Source: Lacisediminihabitans sp040549525 (lineage in GTDB: Bacteria > Actinomycetota > Actinomycetes > Actinomycetales > Microbacteriaceae). From it: a stretch of DNA of 64,000 nt. Of this stretch, positions 1-7,568 are shown piece after piece. The notes beneath the pieces were generated by a model that worked only from the letters and a program-made list of their open reading frames with translations, was not told the DNA's origin and did not search any database. The translations under genes and the position numbers were made by a program. Position 1 is the first letter of the stretch; the number at the start of each line of letters is the position of its first letter. The DNA is taken from NCBI RefSeq assembly GCF_040549525.1, contig NZ_JBEPTM010000001.1, positions 372,001-436,000 on the forward strand, in the 5' to 3' direction.

Positions 1-1
1 C

Positions 2-43
2 ACTTTCGGTCCGGGCATCCCGCTGGACGTCAACGTCCTCTAG
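2..43 (+). CDS. C-terminal fragment of an unidentified protein
   Basis: The frame starting at base 2 is open from the window edge to a TAG at 41-43 and encodes only 13 residues (TFGPGIPLDVNVL). A strong terminator hairpin follows at 61-90, which is what would be expected after a real gene end. The fragment is too short to assign a family. Confidence 0.45.
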   Translation, partial: TFGPGIPLDVNVL

Positions 44-60
44 CAGCACCAGATTTATCG

Positions 61-90
61 GAAAGGGGACCACTTCGGTGGTTCCCTTTC
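61..90 (+). terminator. Rho-independent-type terminator
   Basis: A 13-bp stem (GAAAGGGGACCAC pairing with GTGGTTCCCTTTC, one G-U pair) closes on a stable TTCG tetraloop. It lies 17 bases after the TAG of the upstream partial gene. The T-run is weak because the stem itself ends in CCCTTTC. Confidence 0.75.
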
Positions 91-143
91 TGCGTTCGCG
101 GCACCCGCTGCGAGCGACGGGTCTCGATATTCAAGGAGAGCGG

Positions 144-668
144 ATGACCGTGCGCAGGGCCGAATCCGGCGAGGGGCAGCTCCTCCACGAGCTCGCCGCC
201 GTCACCTTCGGGCTCGCGTGCCCACCGGGCACCACCGAGCTCGAGATCAGCGAACACGTCGCCCGTCACCTCTCCACCGAGAGTTTCGAGAACTCGCTCG
301 CCGACCCCGACCGGGAGATCCTGGTGGCTCTCTCCGATTCCGGCTTCGTCGGTTATACGATGCTCGTGTTCGGCGCACCGACGGATGCGGATGTCGCGGC
401 CGTGGTCACCGCTCGCCCGACGGCCGAGCTGAGCAAGTGCTACGTGCTCGCCGGTGAACACGGCAGCGGCGTGGCATCCGAGCTGATGTCCGCGACGATC
501 GAGGTCGCGCGACTGCGCGGGTCGGCGACGATCTGGCTCGGCGTGAACGACAAGAACGATCGGGCGAACCGCTTCTACGGCAAGCACGGATTCGAGCGGG
601 TCGGCTCGAAGCGCTTCGCGCTCGGTGACCGGTTCGAAGACGACTACGTGCGGGAGCTCACTCTCTAA
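144..668 (+). CDS. GNAT-family N-acetyltransferase
   Basis: A protein of 174 residues with a GNAT fold signature. The acetyl-CoA pyrophosphate-binding region reads YVLAGEHGSGVASELM in the middle of the chain. It is followed by the usual beta strand (IWLGVNDKNDRANRFYGKHGF), where the conserved Asn and Tyr near the C terminus occur. The start is ATG 144 because AAGGAGAG sits at 133-140; an upstream in-frame ATG at 78 lies inside the preceding terminator and is rejected. The gene converges on, and overlaps by 3 bases, the oxidoreductase gene on the other strand. The acceptor substrate cannot be told from sequence. Confidence 0.85.
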   Translation: MTVRRAESGEGQLLHELAAVTFGLACPPGTTELEISEHVARHLSTESFENSLADPDREILVALSDSGFVGYTMLVFGAPTDADVAAVVTARPTAELSKCYVLAGEHGSGVASELMSATIEVARLRGSATIWLGVNDKNDRANRFYGKHGFERVGSKRFALGDRFEDDYVRELTL

Positions 669-1633
669 CCGAACTCCGACACGCTCAAAACGATCTTGCC
701 GCGGGTGTGGCCGGTCTCGATAGCGGTGTGAGCCTCGGCTACATGCTCGAGGTCGAAGACGTGGTCGACGGTCACGTGCACATCTCCGGAGTCGAGCAGC
801 CGCCCGATGATGGCGAGGGTGGAGCCGTCGGGGGAGGTCTTGTAGGTCGTCGCGCGCACGCCTGCGGCCGCGGAATCCTCCATCAGGGTCGGCCAGCTTC
901 CGCTCGGGGCGTTCACGAGAAGGCCGCCGGAGCGCAGCACCGACAGGGAACGCGTGCCCGTGTCATCCTGCACATTTCCGATGAGGTCGATGACCACGTC
1001 GACGCGGCTGACGACGTCTTCGAACCGGGTGGTGTTGTGGTCGACCACCTCCGCCGCGCCGAGTTCCCGCAGCCAGCTTTCATTGCGAGCCGAGCCGGTG
1101 GCGATCACATGCGCGCCGAAATAGGCGGCGAACTGCACCGCGAAATGACCGACGCCACCGGATGCCGCGTGGATGAGCACTCGCTGGGCCTCGTGTGCCT
1201 TCGCGACATCCACCACCATTCCCCAGGCACTGAGGGCGGCGAGCGGCACGCCGGCCGCCTCGACATGGGTGAGGCGAGCCGGCTTGCGGGCGATGCTCAT
1301 CGTGGGCACGCTGACATATTCCGCGTAGGTACCCGCAAGCCGTGGCACGGCGACCATACCGAAGACCTCATCGCCGGGCTTGAACGGGCAGCTCTCGTAG
1401 GGACTCTCCACGATGATGCCGCTGAAGTCGGCGCCGAGCACGACGGGGAAGCTCGCGATCGCCGCCGAAGACCCCGCACCGGAGCGTGTCTTCGCATCGA
1501 TCGGGTTCACCCCCGCGGCGATGATCTTGACCACGACCTCGGCGCTCACCTTCATCGGCATCGGCAGCCGGGCCGGAGTGAACACCTCGGGTCCCCCTGT
1601 GGCCGCGATCACCATCGCTCGCATCGTGGTCAT
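665..1633 (-). CDS. NADPH:quinone oxidoreductase-like MDR enzyme
   Basis: A medium-chain dehydrogenase/reductase of the zinc-free quinone-oxidoreductase branch, 322 residues from ATG 1633. The N-terminal GroES-like part carries GVNPIDAKTRSG and GADFSGIIVE. The Rossmann part carries AASGGVGHFAVQFA (nucleotide-binding loop) and ends with the family's HTRGKIVL stretch. The structural-zinc cysteine cluster of alcohol dehydrogenases is absent, so reduction of quinones or enones with NADPH is likely. A TTG at 1654 would add seven residues; neither start has a clear ribosome-binding site, so the mRNA may be nearly leaderless. It is divergent from the DUF998 gene and converges with the GNAT gene. Confidence 0.85.
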   Translation of the reverse strand: MTTMRAMVIAATGGPEVFTPARLPMPMKVSAEVVVKIIAAGVNPIDAKTRSGAGSSAAIASFPVVLGADFSGIIVESPYESCPFKPGDEVFGMVAVPRLAGTYAEYVSVPTMSIARKPARLTHVEAAGVPLAALSAWGMVVDVAKAHEAQRVLIHAASGGVGHFAVQFAAYFGAHVIATGSARNESWLRELGAAEVVDHNTTRFEDVVSRVDVVIDLIGNVQDDTGTRSLSVLRSGGLLVNAPSGSWPTLMEDSAAAGVRATTYKTSPDGSTLAIIGRLLDSGDVHVTVDHVFDLEHVAEAHTAIETGHTRGKIVLSVSEFG

Positions 1634-1682
1634 GAACACAGTCAAGTCGCACAATGATTCGCCGGTGTTACAACGGTGTCAA

Positions 1683-1712
1683 TTGGATGCAAACTATGCG
1701 AGGCCGTAGCAT
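1683..1712 (+). promoter_or_regulatory. Promoter of a leaderless mRNA
   Basis: TTGGAT at 1683-1688 and TAGCAT at 1707-1712 are separated by 18 bases. Six bases after the -10 box stands the ATG of the DUF998 gene (1719) with no ribosome-binding site, which fits leaderless translation. Confidence 0.55.
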
Positions 1713-1718
1713 TCAACA

Positions 1719-2414
1719 ATGACCGCGCCGATGCCTCCCCATCGCCGGTCTCTCGAGTTCGGCGGAGCCATTCTCGGCTCGGTATTCGTGTTCGCGGCGC
1801 TCGTGATCATCTGGATCGCCCGGCTGTCTCAGGGGCGCGATCTCTACGTGAGCGAACTCGGTGCGGCCGGCCAGCCGACGGCCCACTGGTTCGAGGGCGC
1901 ACTGCTCCTCATTGTGGCCGGCGGCAGCCTCATCGCATATTCCGTTCGCGGCATCCGTTCCCGCTTCGCCGTTCTCTCCGTCTGGGCGCCGGCGGTCTCG
2001 CTCTGGATCGGATGCGGGTTCTTCTTGGTCGCCTCGCAGGTCACGTGCACCACCGGATGCCCGCTGCCGGTCGGGGCGAGCTTCACCTGGCAGGACCTGA
2101 TCCATACGGTCGTCGCCGTACTCGCTTTCGCGGCGGCATGCCTCGGCATGCTGCAGGTCTCCTTCGCGGCCGGGCACCGCTCACTCGCCCGCTTCTCCCT
2201 CGCTGCCGGAATCGCCGTCGCGGTGATCGCGGGCGTCGGGGGCATTCTCTCGCTCGCGCAGTTCCAGACCGACTTCGGCAGCAGGCTCGAACTCGCGGCG
2301 ACCACGATCGCGCTCGGCTGGCTCCTCACCCTCGGACTCATGACCGCGCTGAGTCCCGCACTCTCGAGGGAGCTGGGAACAGGCGCCCTCGGGGACTCGC
2401 TGTCGGTCGGCTAG
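1719..2414 (+). CDS. DUF998-family integral membrane protein
   Basis: A 231-residue membrane protein with six predicted helices at about residues 14-35, 58-77, 83-106, 127-149, 158-180 and 190-212. The loop after helix 1 (DLYVSELGAAGQPTAHWFEG) is the hallmark of the DUF998 family, whose function is unknown. A Cys110/Cys114 pair lies in the extracellular-side loop between helices 3 and 4. The gene starts at ATG 1719 directly downstream of a promoter, so it is probably translated without a leader. Its stop overlaps by 4 bases the end of the convergent YqaJ-like gene. No substrate or partner can be inferred. Confidence 0.8.
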   Translation: MTAPMPPHRRSLEFGGAILGSVFVFAALVIIWIARLSQGRDLYVSELGAAGQPTAHWFEGALLLIVAGGSLIAYSVRGIRSRFAVLSVWAPAVSLWIGCGFFLVASQVTCTTGCPLPVGASFTWQDLIHTVVAVLAFAAACLGMLQVSFAAGHRSLARFSLAAGIAVAVIAGVGGILSLAQFQTDFGSRLELAATTIALGWLLTLGLMTALSPALSRELGTGALGDSLSVG

Positions 2415-3031
2415 CGCGACCGGTCGGCCACCAGGCGGAGCACCTGGTCCGCGAGTTGTACGAGCAGGTGGATCTGGCTCTCGTCGCGATCGATCCACCG
2501 GCATTCCGGCTCGGCATTGGTCGGCACGAAGTCCTCGTGCTGCTCCCAGACGAGAAGCGTCCGTTCCGCGCCGAGCACGTACTGCTGCCACCAGACCTGC
2601 CGCAGGTACGAGCGCGGAATTGATCGCCAGGCCGAACTCGTCGTCTTGATCTCGGCCAGTTCGAGATGACCGGATGCGGCTACCGCAAGCCCGTCGGGAG
2701 TGGCGAGGTGTGCCGTCTCCCCGGCGGCGTGAAACAGGGCATCGCTGGAGACGATTCCGTACTGTCGTTCCACCCAGCGGGCGATCTCCGGTTCACGTGC
2801 CCGACCGTGATCGGTGTAGGCGTTGCCGCCGAAGCTGCTTCCGTTGATCTTGTCGAAGGCGAGGGCCTGCACCGACGCGGTTCCCGACAGGCGCGCGGCA
2901 TCCGTCGCGGTGATCCCCCGGCTGCGGGCCCGAAGCCACGCGACGCGGTCGGCTGCCCGCGCGACGATGCGGTCGCGGTGATCCGGAGCCGGCTCGTCCC
3001 AGAGGGAGAGCATGGGCTGGATGACGGTCAC
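2411..3031 (-). CDS. YqaJ-type (PD-(D/E)XK) nuclease domain protein
   Basis: A 206-residue protein of the YqaJ/lambda-exonuclease-like recombinase fold. The nuclease core is visible: TPDGL supplies the acidic residue, ELAEIKTT the ExK motif, and YLRQVWWQQYVLGAERTLLVWEQ the conserved glutamine-containing helix and strand that follow. The preceding region (GITATDAARLSG, GNAYTDHGRAREPEIA) matches the N-terminal part of YqaJ proteins. Start GTG 3031 is preferred because an upstream extension would run into a repeat element; ATG 3013 is an alternative. Such genes are usually phage-derived, but no other phage gene is nearby, so it is probably domesticated. Function in DNA repair is inference. Confidence 0.75.
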   Translation of the reverse strand: MTVIQPMLSLWDEPAPDHRDRIVARAADRVAWLRARSRGITATDAARLSGTASVQALAFDKINGSSFGGNAYTDHGRAREPEIARWVERQYGIVSSDALFHAAGETAHLATPDGLAVAASGHLELAEIKTTSSAWRSIPRSYLRQVWWQQYVLGAERTLLVWEQHEDFVPTNAEPECRWIDRDESQIHLLVQLADQVLRLVADRSR

Positions 3032-3062
3032 GCCACCATTGTCTCCCGTGGCACCGTCCCGG

Positions 3063-3154
3063 GCATAACTCCTGCACGGTGCGGCACCCGGGCGAAGGCG
3101 CCCCGCGGTTTCGGGGTCTGCGCCGACTTGTCCCCACAACTGCAGGAGTTATGC
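3063..3154. repeat. 92-bp palindrome-ended element, copy 1
   Basis: A 92-bp intergenic element bounded by perfect inverted 14-mers, GCATAACTCCTGCA at 3063-3076 and its reverse complement at 3141-3154. The interior is GC-rich and can fold. A second element with the same ends and exactly the same length lies at 33828-33919, while the interiors differ. No transposase is nearby, so it resembles a REPIN or MITE-like repeat. Confidence 0.85.
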
Positions 3155-3168
3155 GGGGTAGAGGGGGG

Positions 3169-4365
3169 TCAGGGCTGCAGGGCGACTACCGCCTCGATCG
3201 CGTCGGCGGAGAGTACGTGCTGCGCGACCAGCATCGATGCGCCGAGGATGCCAGCGTCGTCGGCCGAGCGGGCGAGTGCGATGGTGAGATGCGCCGTCGC
3301 CAAGGGGAGGGAACGGGTGTAGACGACCTCCCGCACGCCGGCGAGCAGATGATCGCCCGCGGTCGCCAGCGATCCGCCGAGCACGATGACCGAAGGGTTG
3401 AGCAGGCTCACGCAGGTCGCGAGCACCTCCCCGAGGTCCCGGCCCGCCTGGCGGAGCGCGGCGACGGCCGCGGGGTTGCCGTGCCCCGCCAGCGCGACGA
3501 GGTCTCCGGTGCGCACGTCGCTTCCCTGGGAGGCGAGTGCTGCCGCAATCGCCGGGGCTCCCGCGAGGGCCTCGAGGCATCCGATGTTTCCGCAGCGGCA
3601 GATCACGTCGGCTCCACGCGCCACCCGCACGTGGCCGAGGTCGCCGGCGCTGCCCATCGCTCCCCGTTGCAGCTGGCCGTTGCCGATGATTCCGGCCCCG
3701 ATTCCCGTCGATGCCTTCACGAAGAGCAGGTTGCCCTGATCCGGCCAGTGGGTGCGCTGCTCGCCCAGCGCCATGATGTTGACGTCGTTGTCCACGAGCA
3801 CCGGAACGTCGAAGGCACGCCGCACATAGCCGGGCACGTCGAAGTCGTGCCAGCCGGGCATGATGGGCGGGTTGGCTGGTCGGCCGGTCGTGTGATCGAC
3901 CGGACCGGGGAGACCGATACCGACGCCGCCCAACCCGCCGGCGTGCGTGCCGAGGGAGTCAAGCAGCTGACGCGCGTGATCGATCACGAGGTCGAGCACA
4001 GGCTTCGGGCCCTCCCCGATGGCGATCTCGGCCCGAAGGCTCGTGAGCACTGTGCCGGCGAGATCCGTCACCGCGATCACGCTGTGCGAGGCCCCGAGGT
4101 CGACGGCGAGCACGGTTCGGGCGGCGGGGTTGACAGCGAATCGAGAGGGCGGGCGACCACCGGATGAGGCGGCCCCGCCGACCGCGATCACGAAGCCCGA
4201 AGCCATCAGGGCGTCGACCCGCACCGCAACCGTGGAGCGGGCGAGACCGGTGAGGGCGGCGAGCTCGGCTCGGGTGCGGGGTGCCCCGTCGAGCAGCAGC
4301 TGGAAGAGGTCCCCGGACCGCGCGGAGCCCAGCACCGGGACGGCAGGCACGCTCAGGAGGACCAT
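3169..4365 (-). CDS. ROK-family transcriptional repressor
   Basis: A 398-residue ROK protein: an N-terminal winged HTH (about residues 22-75, with TRAELAALTGLARSTVAVRV) and a sugar-kinase-like domain beginning at VLAVDLGASHS. It includes GVGIGLPGPVD, the glycine-rich ASTGIGAGII loop, and the zinc site CRCGNIGCLE. The HTH marks it as a regulator rather than a glucokinase. Start ATG 4365 has no strong ribosome-binding site. It is divergently transcribed from the four-gene sugar operon at 4527-8581, so that operon and itself are its likely targets through the AT-rich palindromes in the shared spacer. Effector unknown. Confidence 0.88.
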   Translation of the reverse strand: MVLLSVPAVPVLGSARSGDLFQLLLDGAPRTRAELAALTGLARSTVAVRVDALMASGFVIAVGGAASSGGRPPSRFAVNPAARTVLAVDLGASHSVIAVTDLAGTVLTSLRAEIAIGEGPKPVLDLVIDHARQLLDSLGTHAGGLGGVGIGLPGPVDHTTGRPANPPIMPGWHDFDVPGYVRRAFDVPVLVDNDVNIMALGEQRTHWPDQGNLLFVKASTGIGAGIIGNGQLQRGAMGSAGDLGHVRVARGADVICRCGNIGCLEALAGAPAIAAALASQGSDVRTGDLVALAGHGNPAAVAALRQAGRDLGEVLATCVSLLNPSVIVLGGSLATAGDHLLAGVREVVYTRSLPLATAHLTIALARSADDAGILGASMLVAQHVLSADAIEAVVALQP

Positions 4366-4526
4366 GTCTCATTGATAGCAGTTGCGCTTCGTGCTGTCAC
4401 GCCGTCAATAGATGTCGATCAACAAAATACTTTTGATTGACTATCGACAAAAGCGGGCATATTTTGTTGGGAGCGCGTTCCCAGCGCCGCCGATACCAGC
4501 ATCGCCGCTCGATCCGAGGAGAACCA
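4366..4526. promoter_or_regulatory. Divergent promoter region with operator-like palindromes
   Basis: The spacer between the ROK gene and the isomerase operon. It holds an AT-rich nested palindrome: outer arms TGTCGAT (4413-4419) and ATCGACA (4443-4449), inner arms CAAAA (4423-4427) and TTTTG (4431-4435). This type of site fits ROK repressors. A second, GC-centred palindrome TGGGAGCGCGTTCCCA (4468-4483) is more typical of LacI-family operators. A good Shine-Dalgarno (GAGGAGA, 4516-4522) precedes the GTG at 4527. Confidence 0.6.
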
Positions 4527-5294
4527 GTGCCAACGACGCCCCCGCTTTCACTCCAGCTCTACACCGTGCGAAAAGAACTCGATGCTGACTTCGCAGGCAC
4601 GATGCAGCGGGTCGCCGACATCGGGTTCACGCGGGTCGAGCCCTATGACTTCCTCGCCAGAGCGGATGCCCTCGCTGCCGGTCTCGCCGCGACCGGCCTC
4701 TCCGCGCCGAGCGCCCACTTCCGGTTCCTCGACGACGAGAGCCTGGGCGGCGCCAGCCTCGACGACGTGTTCTCCACGGCTGCCCGCCTCGGCATCCCGA
4801 CGGTGATCGACCCCTTCGTCGACCCCGCGAAATGGCTCTCGGCCGCCGACATCCATCGAACGGCGGATGCCCTCAACGCCGCTGCGGAAGTCGCGGTCAA
4901 GCATGGCATCCGCATCGGCTATCACAACCACTGGTTCGAGTTGGAGTCTGTGATCGACGGGGACACCGGGCTCGAGATCCTCGGCTCGGGACTCAACCCG
5001 GCGGTCATCCTGGAACTCGACACCTACTGGGCTGCCGCCGGGGGGCAGGATGTGGTGGCGCTTCTCGGCCGGCTCGGCGACCGGGTGCGCCTGCTGCACA
5101 TCAAGGACGGCCCGATCGAGGCAGATCCGGCCACCCAGCTCGCGGTGGGCGCGGGCAACATGCCGGTGTGGGACATCATCGCCGCCGCCACCAGCCTCGA
5201 AGTGGCCGTCGTCGAGCTCGATTCCTTCGCCGGCGACATGTTCGACGCGGTCACCGACAGCTTCTCCTATCTCAACGCCGGAGCCAGCGCGTGA
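4527..5294 (+). CDS. Sugar phosphate isomerase/epimerase-like TIM-barrel protein
   Basis: A 255-residue xylose-isomerase-like TIM barrel (COG1082 type). Metal-ligand segments typical of the fold are present: GYHNHWFE in the middle, ILELDTYWA, and HIKDGP near the C terminus. The start is GTG 4527 with GAGGAGA 5-11 bases upstream. It is the first gene of an operon with two Gfo/Idh/MocA oxidoreductases and a second barrel protein, and the next gene overlaps it by 4 bases. Members of this superfamily act on sugar phosphates, inosose, or 3-keto-glycosides. The pairing with oxidoreductases favours a non-phosphorylated keto sugar, but this is inference. Confidence 0.82.
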   Translation: MPTTPPLSLQLYTVRKELDADFAGTMQRVADIGFTRVEPYDFLARADALAAGLAATGLSAPSAHFRFLDDESLGGASLDDVFSTAARLGIPTVIDPFVDPAKWLSAADIHRTADALNAAAEVAVKHGIRIGYHNHWFELESVIDGDTGLEILGSGLNPAVILELDTYWAAAGGQDVVALLGRLGDRVRLLHIKDGPIEADPATQLAVGAGNMPVWDIIAAATSLEVAVVELDSFAGDMFDAVTDSFSYLNAGASA

Positions 5295-6391
5295 GCCGCC
5301 CCATCGGGGTCGGCCTCATCGGGGCCGGAACGATCAGCAAGCAATACCTCGAGAACCTCACCACCTTCCCCGACATCGTGGTGCACTCGATCGGCGATGT
5401 CTACGAGCCCGTGGCCAGGGAACGGGCGGCGGAGTTCGGCATCGAGACCTCCGGCGGTGTCGAGGCGACGCTGGGGCATCCGGATGTCGAGATCGTCATC
5501 AACCTGACCATCCCCGCCGCCCACGTGGAGGTCGCTCTCGCCGCCGTCGCCGCCGGAAAGCACGTGTGGAGCGAGAAGCCGTTCTCCCTCGATCGCGCGA
5601 GTGGTCTCTCGCTGCTCGCCGCCGCGGAGAAGGCTGGCCTGCGCCTCGGTTCCGCGCCGGACACCTTTCTCGGCGCGGGTCTGCAGACCGCTCGCCGCAT
5701 GATCGAGCGTGGAGACATCGGCGTGCCGCTCACCGCGCTGACCCTGATGCAGTCGCCCGGTCCGGAGTCGTGGCATCCGAACCCCGCATTCCTGTTCCAG
5801 GAGGGGGCCGGGCCGCTCTTCGACATCGGCCCGTACTACCTCACCACCCTCATGCAGACCTTCGGATCGGTGCGTCGCGTCGCCGCGCTCGGTTCGACAT
5901 CGAGAGACACCCGGGTCATCGGCTCCGGTCCCAAGGCCGGCGAGCGGTTCGCTGTGACCGTGCCATCACACGTGAGCGCGATCGCGGAGTTCGAGGGCGG
6001 CCAGTCATCGCAGAGCATCTTCAGTTTCGACTCCCCGATGGACCGCCACGGTTTCGTCGAGGTGACCGGCACCGAGGGCACCATGTCGTTCCCCGATCCG
6101 AACAACTTCGACGGGGAGATCCGCGTGAAGCATGCCGGCGCGGCGGAGTGGACCTCGTTCCCCGCCGTCGGGTCCACGAGTTCGCGGGGGTCCGGTGTGC
6201 TCGAGATGGGGCGTGCCATCCGCGCCGGGCGGCCGCATCGCGCGACCGGCGAGCTCGCGTACCACGTGCTCGACACGATGGTCTCCATCAGCGAATCGAT
6301 CGACCGCCACAGCTTCGTGGAGGTGGCGAGTTCGGTCACCGCAGCTCCCGCCCTTCCGGAGGACTGGGATCCGACGGCGGCGACGCTGTAA
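5291..6391 (+). CDS. Gfo/Idh/MocA-family NAD(P)-dependent oxidoreductase A
   Basis: A 366-residue sugar dehydrogenase-type protein. The N-terminal Rossmann domain begins VGLIGAGTISKQYLEN. NLTIPAAHVEVA and the EKP catalytic-loop motif (HVWSEKPFSL) follow, then the alpha/beta C-terminal domain with PLFDIGPYYLTTL. The GTG start at 5291 overlaps the previous stop as GTGA. It is clearly paralogous to the protein at 49695-50792: both have NLTIPAAHV, GSAPDT and FD(I/M)(G/A)PYYLTTL. Oxidation or reduction of a sugar ring hydroxyl with NAD(P) is the family activity; the substrate is unknown. Confidence 0.88.
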   Translation: MSRPIGVGLIGAGTISKQYLENLTTFPDIVVHSIGDVYEPVARERAAEFGIETSGGVEATLGHPDVEIVINLTIPAAHVEVALAAVAAGKHVWSEKPFSLDRASGLSLLAAAEKAGLRLGSAPDTFLGAGLQTARRMIERGDIGVPLTALTLMQSPGPESWHPNPAFLFQEGAGPLFDIGPYYLTTLMQTFGSVRRVAALGSTSRDTRVIGSGPKAGERFAVTVPSHVSAIAEFEGGQSSQSIFSFDSPMDRHGFVEVTGTEGTMSFPDPNNFDGEIRVKHAGAAEWTSFPAVGSTSSRGSGVLEMGRAIRAGRPHRATGELAYHVLDTMVSISESIDRHSFVEVASSVTAAPALPEDWDPTAATL

Positions 6392-6398
6392 GACCGCG

Positions 6399-7568
6399 AT
6401 GATGACCACTACCGCTCGGCCCCTCGGCGTCGCGATGATCGGCTATGCGTTCATGGGTCGCGCCCACTCCCACGCCTGGGCCACCGTCGGGAGTTTCTTC
6501 GAGGTTCCCGCCTTCGAGCGGCGCGTGCTCGTGGGGCGGGATGCCGCCGGAGTCGCGGCTGCGGCATCCGCATTCGGATGGTCGGAGTCCGCCACCGACT
6601 GGCGGGAGGTGATCGCCAGGCCGGACATCGACATCGTGGACATCTGCACGCCCGGACACCTCCACGCCGAGATCGCAACCGCTGCGCTCGCCGCCGGTAA
6701 GCATGTGCTGGTCGAGAAGCCCCTCGCCAACACCCTGGCGGAGGCCGAGGCCATGGAGGGCGCCGCGGCCAAGGCATCGGCCGCCGGTGTCGTGTCGATG
6801 GTCGGCTTCAACTACCGGCGCATTCCCGCGCTCGCGCTCGCCCGCAAGATCGTCGCCGATGGCCGGCTCGGCGCGATCCGCCAGGTGCGTGCCTCCTACC
6901 TTCAGGACTGGCTCGTGGATGCCTCCGCGCCGATGAGCTGGCGGCTGCGCCGGGAGACCGCGGGCTCCGGCGCTCTCGGCGACCTCGCCTCGCACGCCGT
7001 CGACCAGCTGCAGTTTCTGCTGGGGGAGCTGGTGACCGAGGTTTCGGCCCGCACTCACACCTTCGTGACCGAGCGACCGGGGGAGCTCGGCCCCGAGCCG
7101 GTCACCGTGGACGACGCGGTCTGGGCGAACCTGAGTTTCGGTTCCGGCGCGCGCGGAAGTCTCGAGGTGTCGCGGGTGGCGACCGGGCGCAAGAACGCCC
7201 TCTCGATCGAGCTGTTCGGGTCGACGGGCGCGCTGCGATTCGACCTCGAACAGCTCAACGAGCTGTGGTTCCTCGACGCAACAGAACCCATCGAGACCCA
7301 GGGCTTTCGCCGCATTCTCGTGACCGAGCCGGAGCATCCCTACCTTGCGGCGTGGTGGCCGCAGGGCCACATGCTCGGCTGGGAACATTCCTTCGTGCAC
7401 GAGGTGCGCGACCTGCTCCTCGCCATCGAATCCGGCGGTCCGGGGAGTCCCTCATTCGCCGATGGACTCGCCGTGCAACGCGTTCTCGCCGCGATCGAAA
7501 CCAGTGCCGCCGCACGTGGAACCAGTGTGACCCTCGTCGAACCCCCGCCCGTGAAGGAGCAGATATGA
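6399..7568 (+). CDS. Gfo/Idh/MocA-family oxidoreductase B
   Basis: A 389-residue protein starting at the ATGATG at 6399-6404, seven bases after the upstream stop. The Rossmann motif is VAMIGYAFMGRAHSHAW and the catalytic EKP stands in HVLVEKPLAN. The C-terminal domain contains YLQDWLVDASAPMSWRL and RRILVTEPEHPY. It is a paralogue of the protein at 47775-48968, which shares these stretches almost word for word, and it is distinct from its operon neighbour oxidoreductase A. Two different Gfo/Idh/MocA enzymes in one operon suggest successive oxidation and re-reduction of a sugar (inference). Confidence 0.87.
   Translation: MMTTTARPLGVAMIGYAFMGRAHSHAWATVGSFFEVPAFERRVLVGRDAAGVAAAASAFGWSESATDWREVIARPDIDIVDICTPGHLHAEIATAALAAGKHVLVEKPLANTLAEAEAMEGAAAKASAAGVVSMVGFNYRRIPALALARKIVADGRLGAIRQVRASYLQDWLVDASAPMSWRLRRETAGSGALGDLASHAVDQLQFLLGELVTEVSARTHTFVTERPGELGPEPVTVDDAVWANLSFGSGARGSLEVSRVATGRKNALSIELFGSTGALRFDLEQLNELWFLDATEPIETQGFRRILVTEPEHPYLAAWWPQGHMLGWEHSFVHEVRDLLLAIESGGPGSPSFADGLAVQRVLAAIETSAAARGTSVTLVEPPPVKEQI

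Noticed and set aside
4832..5290. Upstream in-frame extension of oxidoreductase A
   Set aside because: It overlaps the isomerase gene by more than 450 bases; the GTG at 5291 gives a normal Gfo/Idh/MocA N terminus and a 4-base coupling overlap.
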